From: Tetracentron sinense
Taxonomy: Eukaryota > Streptophyta > Magnoliopsida > Trochodendrales > Trochodendraceae
NCBI GenBank assembly: GCA_015143295.1
Contig: CM026563.1
Span: forward strand, 2,418,001 to 2,482,000
DNA: 64,000 bases
Direction: 5' to 3'
In this document: in pieces, positions 45,701 to 58,800 of the stretch
Layout of the letters: each line of letters starts with the position of its first letter
How positions within the stretch are numbered: position 1 is the first letter of the stretch
Translations under genes and position numbers: made by a program
The notes under the pieces: generated by a model
What the model saw: the letters and a program-made list of their open reading frames with translations, nothing else
The model's database searches: none
What the model was told of the DNA's origin: nothing

Positions 45701-48700
45701 TATTGAATCCGCCATAAAAGGAACTACGATACAATATAAGAGAAGCAACTGGCAGTTGTGATATATCAATACTATAGGGGTGTCCCAAAGCCATTCACAA
45801 GCAATAATATCAAAAGATTTCCAGTGATGAGTTATACCTGAAAAAAAACTTGTGGAATTATCAAACCGAGTAGGGCCAAGGCATAAAATGGTTTACCAGC
45901 CCCTAGCAGATAGCCTGCACAATGAATGACATGTCATGCTCATGATAGTACTGAAGGGGCAATCATTTATTCCATAGATCCTCCAACGAAAAAAATAATT
46001 GTCCACCTTGTTGAAACCGAGCATTCCATATACATGTCATGTTCTACTGATACTGATGCAGGACATGCAACTAACCTAGGACGATGCAATTTAGAGCTCA
46101 GAAAATTAATTGCAGCAATAATAAAATTCATAAACCATCTAGATTCCACAATTACAATAAAGAAGGTCAAAAGATATTACTAATACCCTAGGTCAAGTAG
46201 CAATCCCGCAATAATGAATTTAAAATCTGATTTTGGGTGATCGTAATGGAAGTGGGACTTCCACTAGCTTAGGGATTTAGACCAAGATTCAATGATGTTT
46301 CCTTGTCCATTGAGGATTTCAAAAAAAAGTCTTTTAGGCTCAACCATGACTATGAGTGAAATATTCATGTAATTTAAGGTTTCAAACAAGGTTGACTTGA
46401 ATCACCCAGCAGCAATAACTAAAGAAATTAAACAAGAAAATCAGGTTTCAAGATTTAGGGGTTTCCTGTTTTAGGCTTTGGGATTGAATTAGGGTTTATG
46501 GTATTGTTGTTTTTAGGGTTTTAGGTTAATGGAAATAGGTATGATTGCAATATTGATGGCTGAACAACAATAGGGCAATCCTAAACTTGCTGGAATAGCA
46601 ATAGGATTGTGAAATAATGCTGTTATAAGAAAGGAAAGGCTGTAGCAAACAAAAGGAGGACTGTAGGTAACTTGGTACTGCAGGGAAAAAAGGCTGGAGT
46701 GGCTGTAGGGTAAGAGGACAACAGAGGATAAGGAAAAAGAAAGCTGTAGCATCGTTTGGGGCTTGGATCAGGGCTGCGGTAGCAGCTAGGGCAAGTTATG
46801 AGGCTGCAACAGAGGCTGGGGCAGGTGATGAGGTTGCAGCAGGGGCTGGACAGCAAGGGGAAAAGGTGTTGGAAGTGGCAGCAGCAGTAGGTAATGGTTG
46901 GGGGAAGGCTAGACAGCAATGGGGAGGCAGCGATAGGCTGTAGGGAAAGCTGTGGCATGGCAGTTGTAGGGTTTGAAAATTAGGGTTATGCAAAGAAAAA
47001 ACAGAAAATTAAAAGACAACAAAGAGAAGAAAAAAAAAAGAGGATAACCTGGATTCACACCATGGCTTCACACCATCCCTTCCCAGGAGATTCCAAAAGC
47101 AAAACAACTCTCAAATTTCATTCATAAAATTCTGTAAATTTCTAATCTCCCAAAAGAGTATTTATAAACAAAAGAATAAAAACCTAATGAAAATCAAACG
47201 GTCCGATGTCCGCATCATATACTCAAATCAGAAATAAAAGGATAACATGATCATTGAAGGGTCTAGAATCCAAATGAAACATTACAAGTGTAATTAACTA
47301 AGCCCACCACTAAGTACCATCAACTCCAGCAGAGTCCAGTGTACTCAAGATAGAAGCATAATGAGTGTTGATGTATAGTACAATAGCAAGCATTATATGT
47401 ATCAAAAGGGGTAATCCATAAACTGAAAATTATAGATGGCATTAAACCCCTAGGCATAACATTTGTGTATGTAGTGTACATGAAAGAGTTTACGACTCAA
47501 TATTCAATACCCTGGATTATAGCAATCCCCACTGGATGATCAAAACTCATAACTCATCAATATATAGGACCATTCACCAACTACTACAATTATCATCCTC
47601 GAGTTTTGTTTCTAAATAAACACTGAATGATCTGCATGGCTGCATCTAAATCTGTTTTTCCCGGCTGGCAAAAGAATGTAGCAGGTTGGATTATTACAAT
47701 CACCTGCTCAAGTTGACTTCTTTGGAGATCAACAAAGCATTGTTAGAAATCTCCCGAAAAATACCCAATTTCTCCCGAGAAAAACATTTGAAGTTTAAAA
47801 CTCCGTTTTTATCACGATATTTTAAAAATCTCGTAAGAAATATAATTTTCTCTTTTTATCCCGTATATATCACAAGATTTAGCCGAGATTTAACTAATAT
47901 TTTAAAAATATCATGAGAAATACACAATGTTGTTGGTTTTTTGAATTTATAACTTGGTAATATTTATTACTATTTTTTGTAATTTCAATATATAGATTTA
48001 GGCGAAAAATTCTCAAAAAAAATTCAGATTTGAAAATCTCCCGAGAAAAACTCCGGCCAATAAAAACCTGAGAACGAGATTTGTAACACTGCAACAAAGT
48101 ATGAGTTGTTGTGGTAAGTTGCAATCTCCATGTGTGTTCTTGTTTCTACAGTCTACAGATGTGATAGCTCATTTATGTTCATCCTCCATTTCTACTGGCC
48201 TCCTAATATTTCTTTATATATCGTACAGCTATAGCACTTAGACTATTGATTTACCAACGATCAAATTGGATGTCAGACCTGAGATCACAGGAAAGACATT
48301 TGTGAATATAGAAGGTTATAGTTTGACACCACTTACAGACCTAAAATCAACAACAAAGAAATTTGCCGAGATTGATAGGAGTAACTTACCAACAATAAAT
48401 ATTTGAGTTATGTCAACGGCACCAACACAGATCCATTTAGCAGTATCAATGCCGAAAGCCACCGGTAGTGACTGTTTCAAACAGCATAGATATTAAAGTT
48501 ATACCAAGTGCATCGGAGGATGTCTGTCACTTTTTTTTCCCAAATCGCAAGACATCCAAAATGCCAAATAAAAGAAAGAGAAGCGAAGACCTGCAGACCA
48601 TGCGCTCTATCTCCTTCAATACTTTTAAAGTCATTTACAATGGCAATACCTAACTGAAATGTGCAAAGGTAAAGTTAAATCAATATTGGTTGGTTTATGT

Positions 48701-51700
48701 TAGGTTATATATATGTCTTAGATGCTGCTGTAGAGAGCATACTCCGGCTGTGCTATACAAGAGTGTGAGGACAATTATGTCAGGTGTAAGAGTCCCAAAT
48801 AAAGCTTGACCAGCCCACCTGTCGATAGGGTTGAACAGAAACATATTAGATAATGAAGTGAGGATATATACAACTGCTCCTTACATATATATCAATGTTG
48901 CACAGAAATGGACATAGGGAACCCCAAAAAACAAGATTCGGGGACATGAGAGGATATTTTTATTGTAAAAATTATTATACTTTAAAAATTACATTAAGTT
49001 TTAAAATTAAATACGAAAGCAAAATTATTACATTATACTAAATAATGTACTACAAACAACAATTCATCAAACAATATAGATAAGACATGATTTTTAAAAC
49101 TTAAAACAAATAAATTAATGAACACATTAATTCTGAATGTTGTTCCTAGTGACTTCTCTTTTCTGATGAGAATTACAAAGAATTTACTGATATGTATGCT
49201 AGTTATATGCACTTTTTGTATAATAAATACTATAAGTTTATAGGTATCAGGTATCCAAAATGCATAGATACCTATGATATTAGTCACAACAGTCGTGTTC
49301 GAGGAGTGTCTGTTTACACGGGACACGTCTGCGCAACATAGCATATAACATATACAATTGTAAAGGAAGGACCAAGAGATGTGTGAAAATAGCATACTAA
49401 AACAGGATCACGTGCAGGAGGTGTGACCCCCCCCCCCCCCCAACACCCACACAAAAAAAAATCTAGAAGATCTCCTATGCCACAAATATTATAGAAGGTA
49501 GAAGAAAATTAATAAGCTGTCCAAAAAAATTAAGGAATACAGGCATCTAATCAGATCAATTATAGACATTCAACTCTTAGGTGCAACCAATCAGATGATG
49601 GGTGGTCCTGGCCTTTGCATGTATGTTGATGTTGCTGGTTAGTTGTTATTATTTATTGACTACACGATTGGTACATTAGAAATTTTCTTATAAGGTCAGA
49701 AAAATAGTAAAGGGTGTGAAATCAGAAATTAAGTTCTGGATGTTAACAACGATGAGATTTTTTTCTTTTTCTTATAAGGGTGTGAAATCAGAAATTAAGT
49801 TATGGATTTTAACAACCATGAGATCATCTTCGAATTCTGTCGATACAATTTTACCAAGAAATTACAGCAAAAGGTATCATACCATGGCAAACTGATATAA
49901 CTTGCTCCTAGAGCAAAATTTCCAATCCATCCATTCTGTTTGAGCTGCAACATATTTGGAAAAAAAAAAATCAGGGCTTGAGCAACTTCTCTTTTTCAAA
50001 AATTAATGAAACTAGTACGGTTTAGAAACTTGATGGAGAGAAATTGAATGACCTTTACCTTGAGAGGTGGAGCAGAATATATGTATGATATCAAGGACCC
50101 ACCCAGTGCAAGGTAAAAAACTATAGGATTCTTATGCCCTGCCTAAACGGAAATGAAGATTCAGGGATTGAAATTTAGCAAAATAACTTTCAGAAAGGGC
50201 ACCACCCATTTAAGACACCTACCCACATATCTAATAATCCACCCAAGCAAAGGCCTCCCAAAAGCAGCAACCAAATCTGGGTAATTACCTGAAATAACGG
50301 CTTCTATCAGGTCGAAGTGCATTTTGCTCAACCATGACAAATTGCATAGCCAGGAATTTTATATTACAGCTTTTAACGATTATAAAAAAGTTCAATCTTC
50401 TGTCATAATTTCTCAATTAATGAATCGCTTTATATGTCTATATTTATTACCAAAGAGGAAAAATTCCAACCACTTCCCCGTACGATCTTTTAGAAGAACT
50501 ATAGAGAAAAGAAAGGGAAAAACAACAAACAATTATATGAAAGCTGGAAAATATTGGTATATCAAATGAAAACATCTATGGAAAACCAGATAAAGTACAT
50601 AAAAGGGCATTCCTAAGTTCCTAACACACATGAACCAGATTGTGAAAGTACAAAAAATGAAGGATTTCAAGAGCAAGAGAAATATCTAAACCCCTTTACA
50701 GAAACAAGTCAAATGAGTAGATACAATAAAACTGATTACTAGTCAATCAATTAAATTACATACCTCGTTCTCAGATATTGCTCCTGAAGGAATTGGACGG
50801 TAAGGTTCATTGATTGCATCAATCTCTCGGTCATACCAATCATTGAGTGTCTATAATTTGAAGTAAATGTATCAAATTCAATCAACTTAGTAAACATAAT
50901 TTGGATTTTGATCCACCTATTCAAGCAGGAGGCACCAATTTTACGTTCTTGAAGAAAGTTACCTGTGTGTAGCCAGTGAGACATGGCCCAGACATTATCA
51001 TGCAAACAATTGATTTAGAAACATCTTCCACATTCCAGTGGAAGTTTCCTGCAATATGAACAAATCTAATAAAAAAATGTTTCAGGCAGAAATTGAGAGC
51101 TTTTGATGATTAGAGATATTTTTGAAATATTTTATCAGGAAGCTAACAAACAAGAGCCTAGAATTTAATAAGCTCACCAGATATCGTATAATTACTCTAC
51201 TAAAAAATATCTTGCTGCCCCCATTCTGCAGAGTAGCAGATCAACTGGCGTGCTAAATCTAAATCAGTTGTACGTGCTGATATCAAGAATTGGTGCTTGT
51301 AGAACTTTTCATCGATGACCTAAACCCAATTGATAAACTGTAACTTCAGTCTATAAACGACATAGCCGGAGGAATGTCACACATGTGCCAGAGATCCTAT
51401 ACTGGAGATCTAAGAGGTCAAAAGTCAACCAGATCACATGATCTCATTCATCAGATGTATGAACTTCTTCTAGAAGTTTGTATAACTTTAATGACCAACA
51501 GGATGGATTGCCACCAATCAGATAGAATTGGTTTCAACATCTCATAGGTGGGATAGATGTTGTCACCTTAAATGGGGAAATAGAATCCATTCGGCGCCAA
51601 ATTCATGCGTAGGAGACTAGGAGTAGGAATGTTAAGATAGAAAATGATCAAAAGAAATGAAGATCTTCTATTGAAAAGGAGCAAACTCGTCAATGGTGAT

Positions 51701-52927
51701 GTAATGACTGGAGAAACTCTGAAAATACATTGCTGCATTGATTTGCGGTTCGATTCTACAAAGTTCACAACCATAGGAGTCATGCGTAATTTCTTCAATA
51801 TCAGCAAAGTGATAAGTGACTACAGAAAGCTCAGGCCAATGGTTGTTATTAATTATTTAATTTCATAATATGAAGGAAGAATACCAGAAGCAGCAGCTCC
51901 ACAGAACACTCCACAAACCAATGGAGGCCAAGTAACAGGCTTTGTAAGTTGAAGACGAATCTTCCATTTATTCTGCGCAGTACAACTCTTAGAATCAATG
52001 TCTAATTTTTTTTTGGTACTGAAATCAATGTCTAGTTTAATATAACTTATGTGTATTGCAAGTGACTATTCTATCAAATAGGCTCAAGTAGAAAAGATCA
52101 AACAGAAATGGAGATTTTTCATATCACTTCCAGAACTAACTTTCTCTTTACCAAGATTCAAAACATTTCTCCAAGGTGGGCAAAGACATAACTTATTCCA
52201 GTGTTGAAACCTTTAGAAACCCAAAAATCCATTCCGGCCACCAATCCATTTGAAGACTTAATTTTAACTAAAGATAAATATACAAGGAATCCAGCAATAC
52301 AAATTTTATTTCCAAATCCTCATGCTATCAATTTTTGTGTTCTGCACTGAAATTATTACCCTTGATGAGCTCCCCAAGTCCCCATTCGCTTTATCAATTA
52401 CTTGATTTTCTTTTAGGGAATAGAGAATTGTTCCTCGGGAGTGATGCCAAAGGGACCCTAACACTCTACCACATAACTTTAAGAATCGCTCTCTTCCAAA
52501 GAGCACTAGATACAATCCCATATCGCCAATGCTATTTCATGTTCACACTCTTTCAAACAAATAATTCTATTATTTGTAATATCGATGGGAAATTGCAATT
52601 GAATTCAGTAGACGAATCCACTCTAATTTAACATTTCAATAAATTACATTTATGCTTATAGAGACATTTAAATAAATAAAATTAACAGACATTTAAGTAT
52701 AGAACTCTGATTCAATCTTACACAAAACAGAGATGAGAGAGACGATCAAACATCAAGACTCACCGTTTCTTGCGCCGCTCCTTTAATGCCGAGGAGCTGA
52801 TTGAAGCTCGAACCACCTGTGGACGGCGCTTTATCCGGTACTTGAGATTTACCTGCCATACATAGCAACAACAAAACCCTAAAGCCCGCTAAGATTCATA
52901 TATTGTTTAAAATTTGAAGAGAAGATC

Positions 52928-52983
<56 letters not shown>

Positions 52984-53223
52984 CCTTCGTTGGCATCAGT
53001 TTCTGCTGCTCTAACTACAAGTGATCGCCCTGAGAAATCATTGTCTGTGTTAGTAGAGTAGAGCAGAGAGGAGAGGATATAAACGCTAGAGAAATGAAAA
53101 TCATAACTCACTGGTGAGATAAACAGAAGTGGGTGTTAGAAAAGAAGGAGTACGAAGACGCTCGGTCCTACGATTCGATAATCTTACTGAGGAAACGTTC
53201 TTTAGCACGCCCGCCATTACCAT
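42797..53223 (-). CDS. CHLG: Chlorophyll synthase, chloroplast, complete 15-exon gene
   Basis: Prenylates chlorophyllide with phytyl/geranylgeranyl diphosphate in the thylakoid membrane, the last step of chlorophyll synthesis. Exons (minus): 53223-53112, 53029-52985, 52852-52764, 51972-51885, 51048-50963, 50850-50764, 50288-50223, 50142-50059, 49944-49883, 48818-48743, 48653-48591, 48471-48390, 45914-45838, 44680-44633, 42859-42797. All introns are GT-AG and phases agree; total 375 aa (family about 380). The N-terminus is a Ser/Thr/Arg-rich transit peptide. UbiA motifs: NDWYDREIDAINEPYRPIPS (143-162) and NDFKSIEGDRA (272-282); both Asp-rich sites are intact. The ending VTALATSH is typical. 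The start is ATG 53223 or the second Met at 53217. His283 replaces the usual Leu/Met in DRA-x-GLQ. Introns 12-14 are long and hold repeats. Confidence 0.95.
43301..43425. repeat. 62-bp tandem duplication in CHLG intron 14
   Basis: ttgcctcagcctctctagag through atatatagtcga(t/c)tct occurs twice back to back (starts 43301 and 43363), nearly identical, so recent. Confidence 0.92.
43464..43590. mobile_element. MITE-family copy in CHLG intron 14
   Basis: cttcttaacacccaccaact atggtcaagattgactcacc at the left faces taaccatagttaaaaggagtgttgaaag at the right. Confidence 0.65.
48893..49342. mobile_element. TIR element in CHLG intron 9
   Basis: caatgttgcacagaaatgg at the left and gtctgcgcaacatag at the right form imperfect inverted ends. 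ggggacatgag and ggacacg text lies just inside. A hAT-like 8-bp flank is suggested but imperfect. A C14-C15 run near 49427-49441 lies just outside. Confidence 0.4.
52926..52979. repeat. (TA)n(GA)n microsatellite abutting the CHLG exon 2 donor
   Basis: On the coding strand the intron begins GTCCTTT and at once enters a (CT)n run of about 18 units, followed by (AT)n. The donor's own consensus beyond GT is poor. Confidence 0.9.
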
Positions 53224-53381
53224 TACAGACGAAGAAGCTTAGCACTTAGCAGAGATGAGAGAGACAGAGTGGGGCTTGGAGTGGGTTGACATTCTAGATA
53301 GCTATGGTACGTTTCGTGTAGACCCAAATGTCAGTGCATCTCCCTACTTGCCACCTTACATCAAAGAATAAGGAAGTTGCC

Positions 53382-53395
53382 TGTACACGTGTACA
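53382..53395 (-). promoter_or_regulatory. 14-bp palindromic G-box upstream of CHLG
   Basis: tgtacacgtgtaca is a perfect palindrome centred on CACGTG, about 160 bp before the CHLG start. G-boxes bound by HY5 and PIF factors control many chlorophyll-synthesis genes, so a light-response role is plausible but inferred. Confidence 0.5.
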
Positions 53396-53399
53396 TGGA

Positions 53400-55335
53400 T
53401 ATAGAGATCCCCCGAACAGTTTAAACATACAGACTTCGGCACTTTGTTTGTGTTTTTTTAACTCGGGGTGTACCCAACCCTTTGGGTCAGGACTTTAGCG
53501 CTTTGTGCTTGTACTGATTTCAGTGTTTTTTTTCGGTTGTCTTGTATTTATATTTATTAATTTATTGGGTTGATAGCGAAGTATTGTAATGATTTCAGCT
53601 GTAACCAAAATCAACCAGGTTAGTCTTTAGTCTCACCTCGGATGTGGCCACTCTCCCTCATAAAGTATCATTTGGGCCTCTTTCGGTTGGTTCCTGTTTT
53701 GAGGTGGGTGAAGTTTCAAGAGATGAGTGGTATGTGTGGTGTGTGTTTTCTTTCAATTACCATCAGCCAATGTAACCAATTGGTAAAATAGGGGAGGGGG
53801 TGTCTACCTCTCTCCTCCAATTACACTCTCGGCAAGAAGACAAAAATTTGTGGCAGGTAATTGTTAAGTCCACCACAAAATTCTTGTCTCTCCATAATGT
53901 GAAATACAGGAATTGAAGCTAGCAATCTAGCAAATTCTTATTAAATATATTGGTTTTTAAAGTTTTATTTAAAAAAAAAACTAACCATATTAGAAAGAAA
54001 AAGAGGACAGCTCTCATCCAAAAATCAATTGCATTTCCTTGCTTTCAGCCGAAAGCCAAGACTTGACCTCACTTTCACAGTTGTTAGGTTTTTGGCTCAA
54101 AGCAGAGAATGCCTGACCTACCACGCCTCTTTCTAAAATATTAGGTTCCAATTAACATATGTTGGAAAGGGTACATCCCAAATGGATTTTTTGTGATCCC
54201 ATCACTAAGAATGCGAACCCACTCTGGTTAAGATTCACTAACCCTTGGGGTTCAATATAAGTGTTAGTGAATATTAACCACAGTTTATTGGCATGTGGGT
54301 GCAATTGAGTTCAATCGCAATTGGCTGTGCTCCGATCTCCATCACGAACTCTCTCTCTCTCTCTGTAGTCTGTAGACTCTGTACCACTATCCTGTTAAAG
54401 GCATCGGATTGTCTCGGGCTCCACACATCATCCAACATGCGCGATAAAAAGGAGGAGAAAAATAAGTGGGGAGAAGTCAAAAACATGGGGAGAAAATAAA
54501 ATGACTTCTCCCCTTTTTATCACCACATGTCAGATGATGTGTGGAAGCCCGTGACCAAGTTTCTGGCATCTACCAGAGACAATCTAATCCCCCTATTAAA
54601 CTCCTGAACAACAGCCATTAACCTATCCTCTTAGTCTGATACGAACCCTTTTCCCTTTTCTAATATTAATAAATAAAACAGGTTACCTGGAAATTTGGTT
54701 CTCTACAAGGGGAACCAAGACCTCCTTTTGGATTCTCTTCGACAGAAATCCTTCCTCTAAACATTTTACAAGGCAATTTCTTAGACAGGATTTCATTAAT
54801 TCAAGTATGAATAGCATTACAAATAACTACTCCCACTAACTCATGAAACTACCCACTACTTTCTAGACTTCATCTACAACTAAACCACAACTCCTAAAAT
54901 CTCTCATTTCTCCTTACCATGTAACTACCCTTATGAATTACTACCCTACTATTAATATGCATGAGATACAATGAATATACAAGATGCACGTAACATAGTC
55001 TTATGCCATTTTTACTGCAATTTTATCTTTTTTTAGACGCTAGAGCCAAAAATACTTGGAAAAAGAGTATACAACCAATACGCATTTCCAGCTGAAGAAA
55101 TGAACAATAAATAAGAATCATTTTAAAAGCAAGCACTGTGTCTTATTAAAGCAGAAGCATAATTTCCCATTACGGTTATATATGTTGGATACATATTTTA
55201 TTCTGTCTGCAACTGCATATACCCAAATCCTTTATTCAGTCAAGGATTTCCACCCCTAAAGAGAGAACCCCCACTGCTGAATTTTACATCACCTTCAATT
55301 TCCCATAAATCCAGTGCATTGCCTGATATTTCTGG
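53400..55335. other. Intergenic between CHLG and SCO1
   Basis: Head (CHLG 5') to tail (SCO1 3') spacer. A short run ggtgtacccaaccctttggg tcaggac near 53467 resembles the 3' part of the SINE at 55339-55513. A MITE-family copy lies near 54205-54300. The rest shows nothing. Confidence 0.5.
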
Positions 55336-55338
55336 TAC

Positions 55339-55513
55339 TTTTTTTTGGTTACGGAGGGTGTCCCAAACCCTTTGAGGCAAGGACTAGTCTCTTCAGGTGT
55401 CCGTACCGACCCACTTGGAATTTTCCCTACGGACACCAGGGTAAGTCGAGCAGTGGGAGTTGAACACACAACCACAGGGAGCAAACCCCGGATGCTGGCC
55501 AACTGCACCAACT
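55339..55513 (-). mobile_element. tRNA-derived SINE, copy 1
   Basis: On the minus strand: gttggtgcagttggccagca (box A) and gtgttcaactcccactgc (box B region), then gacttaccctggtgtccgta, ending gggtttgggacaccctccgt aacc and a poly(A) of about 9. Two further copies at 56434-56606 and 59101-59283 share every block. It lies 370 bp beyond the SCO1 stop. Confidence 0.75.
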
Positions 55514-55881
55514 TATTTCCCTTCTTTTTGTTTTCCAAGAAATTCGAGGTTGTCCGATATTTTGATTTAATGAGCATGTAGTGTTAAAACTAATCCAATT
55601 GAAATTTAAGAATAACAATATATACGCACCCACTACAGCAATGAATTAACACAATATTCTTTTGCTAATTTGATATCTCAATATGTTCCCAATATTAAGC
55701 AGAACATTTACCTTATTCTTTTACCAATTTCATCACATAAAATACATTTCAATAGGAAAGCAAACAGAACCTCTAATACAGGATGATCCCTGAACTAAAT
55801 TCTTACCCTGTGAGGAGATGCTACAAAATTTGAGGCACAAAAAATGATTGGTGGTCAAAAAAGTAGGATGGAAGTATATCT

Positions 55882-58800
55882 TTACTTTGCATACTGCTTT
55901 ATCTCTTTGATTATGCCTTCAGCAAGTGCATCCACATCGTGGTTCTTACCAAAAAATTTCACAAATTCCATGTCCGGGCCCATCAAGTACCTGAATTTTT
56001 TTTGGAAAGATTAGGATTTTTCAGGAATCTTAATTTGTAGCACAAGAAAAAAAAATTAGAAGCAACAATCATCTTTAGAGTATCCTGAAGTTGGACAGTA
56101 CGATAGCATGCCCACGTAAGGTTTTCGTATCTTCCATCAGGAAGAAACAAGATTTTTTGTTGCTGTGGGATCTTCAAGGTGTAAATGATTTGGGTGATGT
56201 CTATTTACAGGAAACCGAGACTAATTATGAAAACTCTTAAGGGCATCTCTTTACAGGAAACCGAGACTAATTATGAAAACTCTTAAGGGCATCTCTTTTG
56301 GCAGCAATGATTTTCTGGTGGTGAGTGTTCATTGAAAAACATTTGAAAAACTTAATTTCCTTTGTCAGAATCTAAGTAACCAAATGGCAGAGCAGGAGCT
56401 TTAACCCTAAGGATTAGTGAATCTGTTTTTTTTTATGGGTAACGGAGGGTGTCCCAAATCCTTCGAGGCAAGGACTAGTCCTTTTGGGTGTCCGCACTTA
56501 CCCACTCAAAATTTTCCCTACGGACACCAGGTAAGTCGAGGAGTGGGAGTTAAACACACAATCATAGGGAGCAAACCCAGGATGCTAGCCAATTGCACCA
56601 ACCCCTGGTGGATGACCACACTTAAAGGAAGTTAAAAGGAGGGACACAACTTTTTAATTTTTTTTCTAAAAACTAAGGTTAGATGCTTTAACCCTAAGGA
56701 TTAGTGAATCTTAACTATAGTTAATAGTTAAAAGGAGACAAATTAACCATAAGGGTCAAAACTTATTAACCATGGTTCAAGAGCAATTAAATGGACTTTG
56801 TGATATGAGGTTATGAAATCTAATAAGGGCATAATAGTCATTTTAGTAAGAATTTTAAACGAAAGTTAGGTTTGAGGTTATTTGTCTAACTGTTGGAAAA
56901 CCATGAGTTAATTTGTTAAAGGTTTACTCATAACAGTGTATTTGCAAAATAGGAAAAACCTAGCAGCCGCTATGATAAACCAATTCGAAAATTACAAATG
57001 AGAACCTATTTATCCGAACTCGTTTGGTTGCACTTCTGTTTTCTGTTTTTAAAAACAAAAATTTGAAAATTTTTACACAAAACGTGTTTGGTAAATATGT
57101 TTCCACTTTCTGTTTTTAAAAATTAGTAATAAAATTTTTTAAAATCAAGGAAACAGAAATTTTCAGTTACCTCTGTTTTTGAAAACAAAAAACAAAAAAC
57201 AAAAATGGAAAACATGGACCCACCACCATCAACCCACTCACCACCACCAACACACTACTACCCACCACCTACCACCACCACCACAACTACCACCACCACC
57301 ACCCATCACAACACCACCACCATCGCTACCACTACCCACCACCACAACCACCACCATCACTACCACAATACTACCACCACAACACCACCATATTACCACC
57401 ACTCACCACCACCACAATACTACCACCACCACCCCCACACCACACCACCATCACTACCATCACCACCACCCACCACCACCATACTACAACCACTACTCCA
57501 ATGTCACTACCGTCACCCACCACGACCACCCACCACAACACCACCGTACCTGTCAATTGAACACGCAATTCCTCGATGAATTTTTCATAATAAGCCTTGT
57601 CCGCAACTTCCACATCGAAAGGCTTTGCGAAGGTTCGTCACATTGGAGCCATGAACGCCTTGAACAATGATAAAGAGAGGAAAAAAAGGAGGGAATTAGA
57701 AGATTTAAGGGGCCGTTTGGATACACTTCCGTTTTTCTGTTTTTAATAATTAGAAACAACTTTTTGTTTCCAAATTTTTTAAATAGGAAACATGTTTGGC
57801 ATTACTAATTGTTACTTGTTTTTAAAAAATGAAAACAAAAAAACAAGTTTGGTAAATATGGTTAAATAATTTCTATTCATAGTGGTGGTAGTGGTAGGTG
57901 GTGTAGTGTGGTGGTGGTAGTGATGGTGGTGGTGTGGTGTGGTGTGGTGTGGGGGCGGTGGTGATGGTGGGTGGTGGTGTTGTGGTGGGTGGTGGTGGTG
58001 GTAATGATGGTGGTGGGTGGTCGTGGTCGTGGTGGGTGGCGGTAGTGATGTTGGTGTGGGGGTGTTGTGGTGGGTGGTGGGTGGTGGGTGGTGGGTGGTG
58101 GGTGGTGGTGGTACTGATGGTGGTGTGGTGTGGGGGTGGTGGTGGTGGTACTGATGGTGGTGTGGTGTGGGGGTGGTGGTGGTTGGTGGGTTGTGGTGGT
58201 AGTATTGTGGTGGTGGTGGTAATATGGCGGTGGTGGTGGGTGGTGGGTTGTGGTGGTAGTATTGTGGTGGTGGTGGTAATATGGCGGTGGTGGTGGGTGG
58301 TGGGTGGTTGTGGTAGTGATGGTGGTGGTGGTGGTGGTGGGTGGTGGTAGCGATGGTGGTGGTGGTAGTATGGTGGTGTTGTGATGAGTGGTGGGTGGTG
58401 GTGGTGGTGTTGTGGTTGTGGGTGGTGGTAGTGGTGGTGGGTGGTAGTGTGTTGGTGGGTAGTAGTGTGGTGGCGGTTGTGAGTGGTGGTGGTGGTGGTG
58501 AGTGGATTGATGGTGGTGGGTCCGTGTTTTCCATTTTTGTTTTCAAAAACCGAGGTAACAAAAATTTCTGGTACCTTGATTTTCAAAAATTTTATTACTA
58601 ATGTTTAAAAACAGAAAGTGGAAACATGTTTACCAAACACGTTTTGTGTAAAAAATTTCAAATTTTTGTTTTTAAAAACAGATAACAGAAGTGCAACCAA
58701 ACGGGTTTGGACAAATGAGTTCTCATTTGTAATTTTCGAATTGGTTTTGCATAGCGGCTGCTAGGTTTTTCCTCTTTGCAAATATATTGTTATGAGTAAA

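Noticed and set aside
46513..46993. Cys/Ser/Pro-rich minus-strand frames in CHLG intron 12
   Set aside because: Overlapping frames in a low-complexity ggctg/gcagcag-rich stretch with no family motif; they lie in an intron.
49427..49441. Run of about 15 C
   Set aside because: A homopolymer with no further structure; likely slippage or assembly noise.
57179..58601. Long His/Pro/Thr and Val/Gly/Trp open frames on both strands
   Set aside because: They are produced by the ACC and GGT trinucleotide tracts of the inverted repeat, and similar frames exist on both strands.
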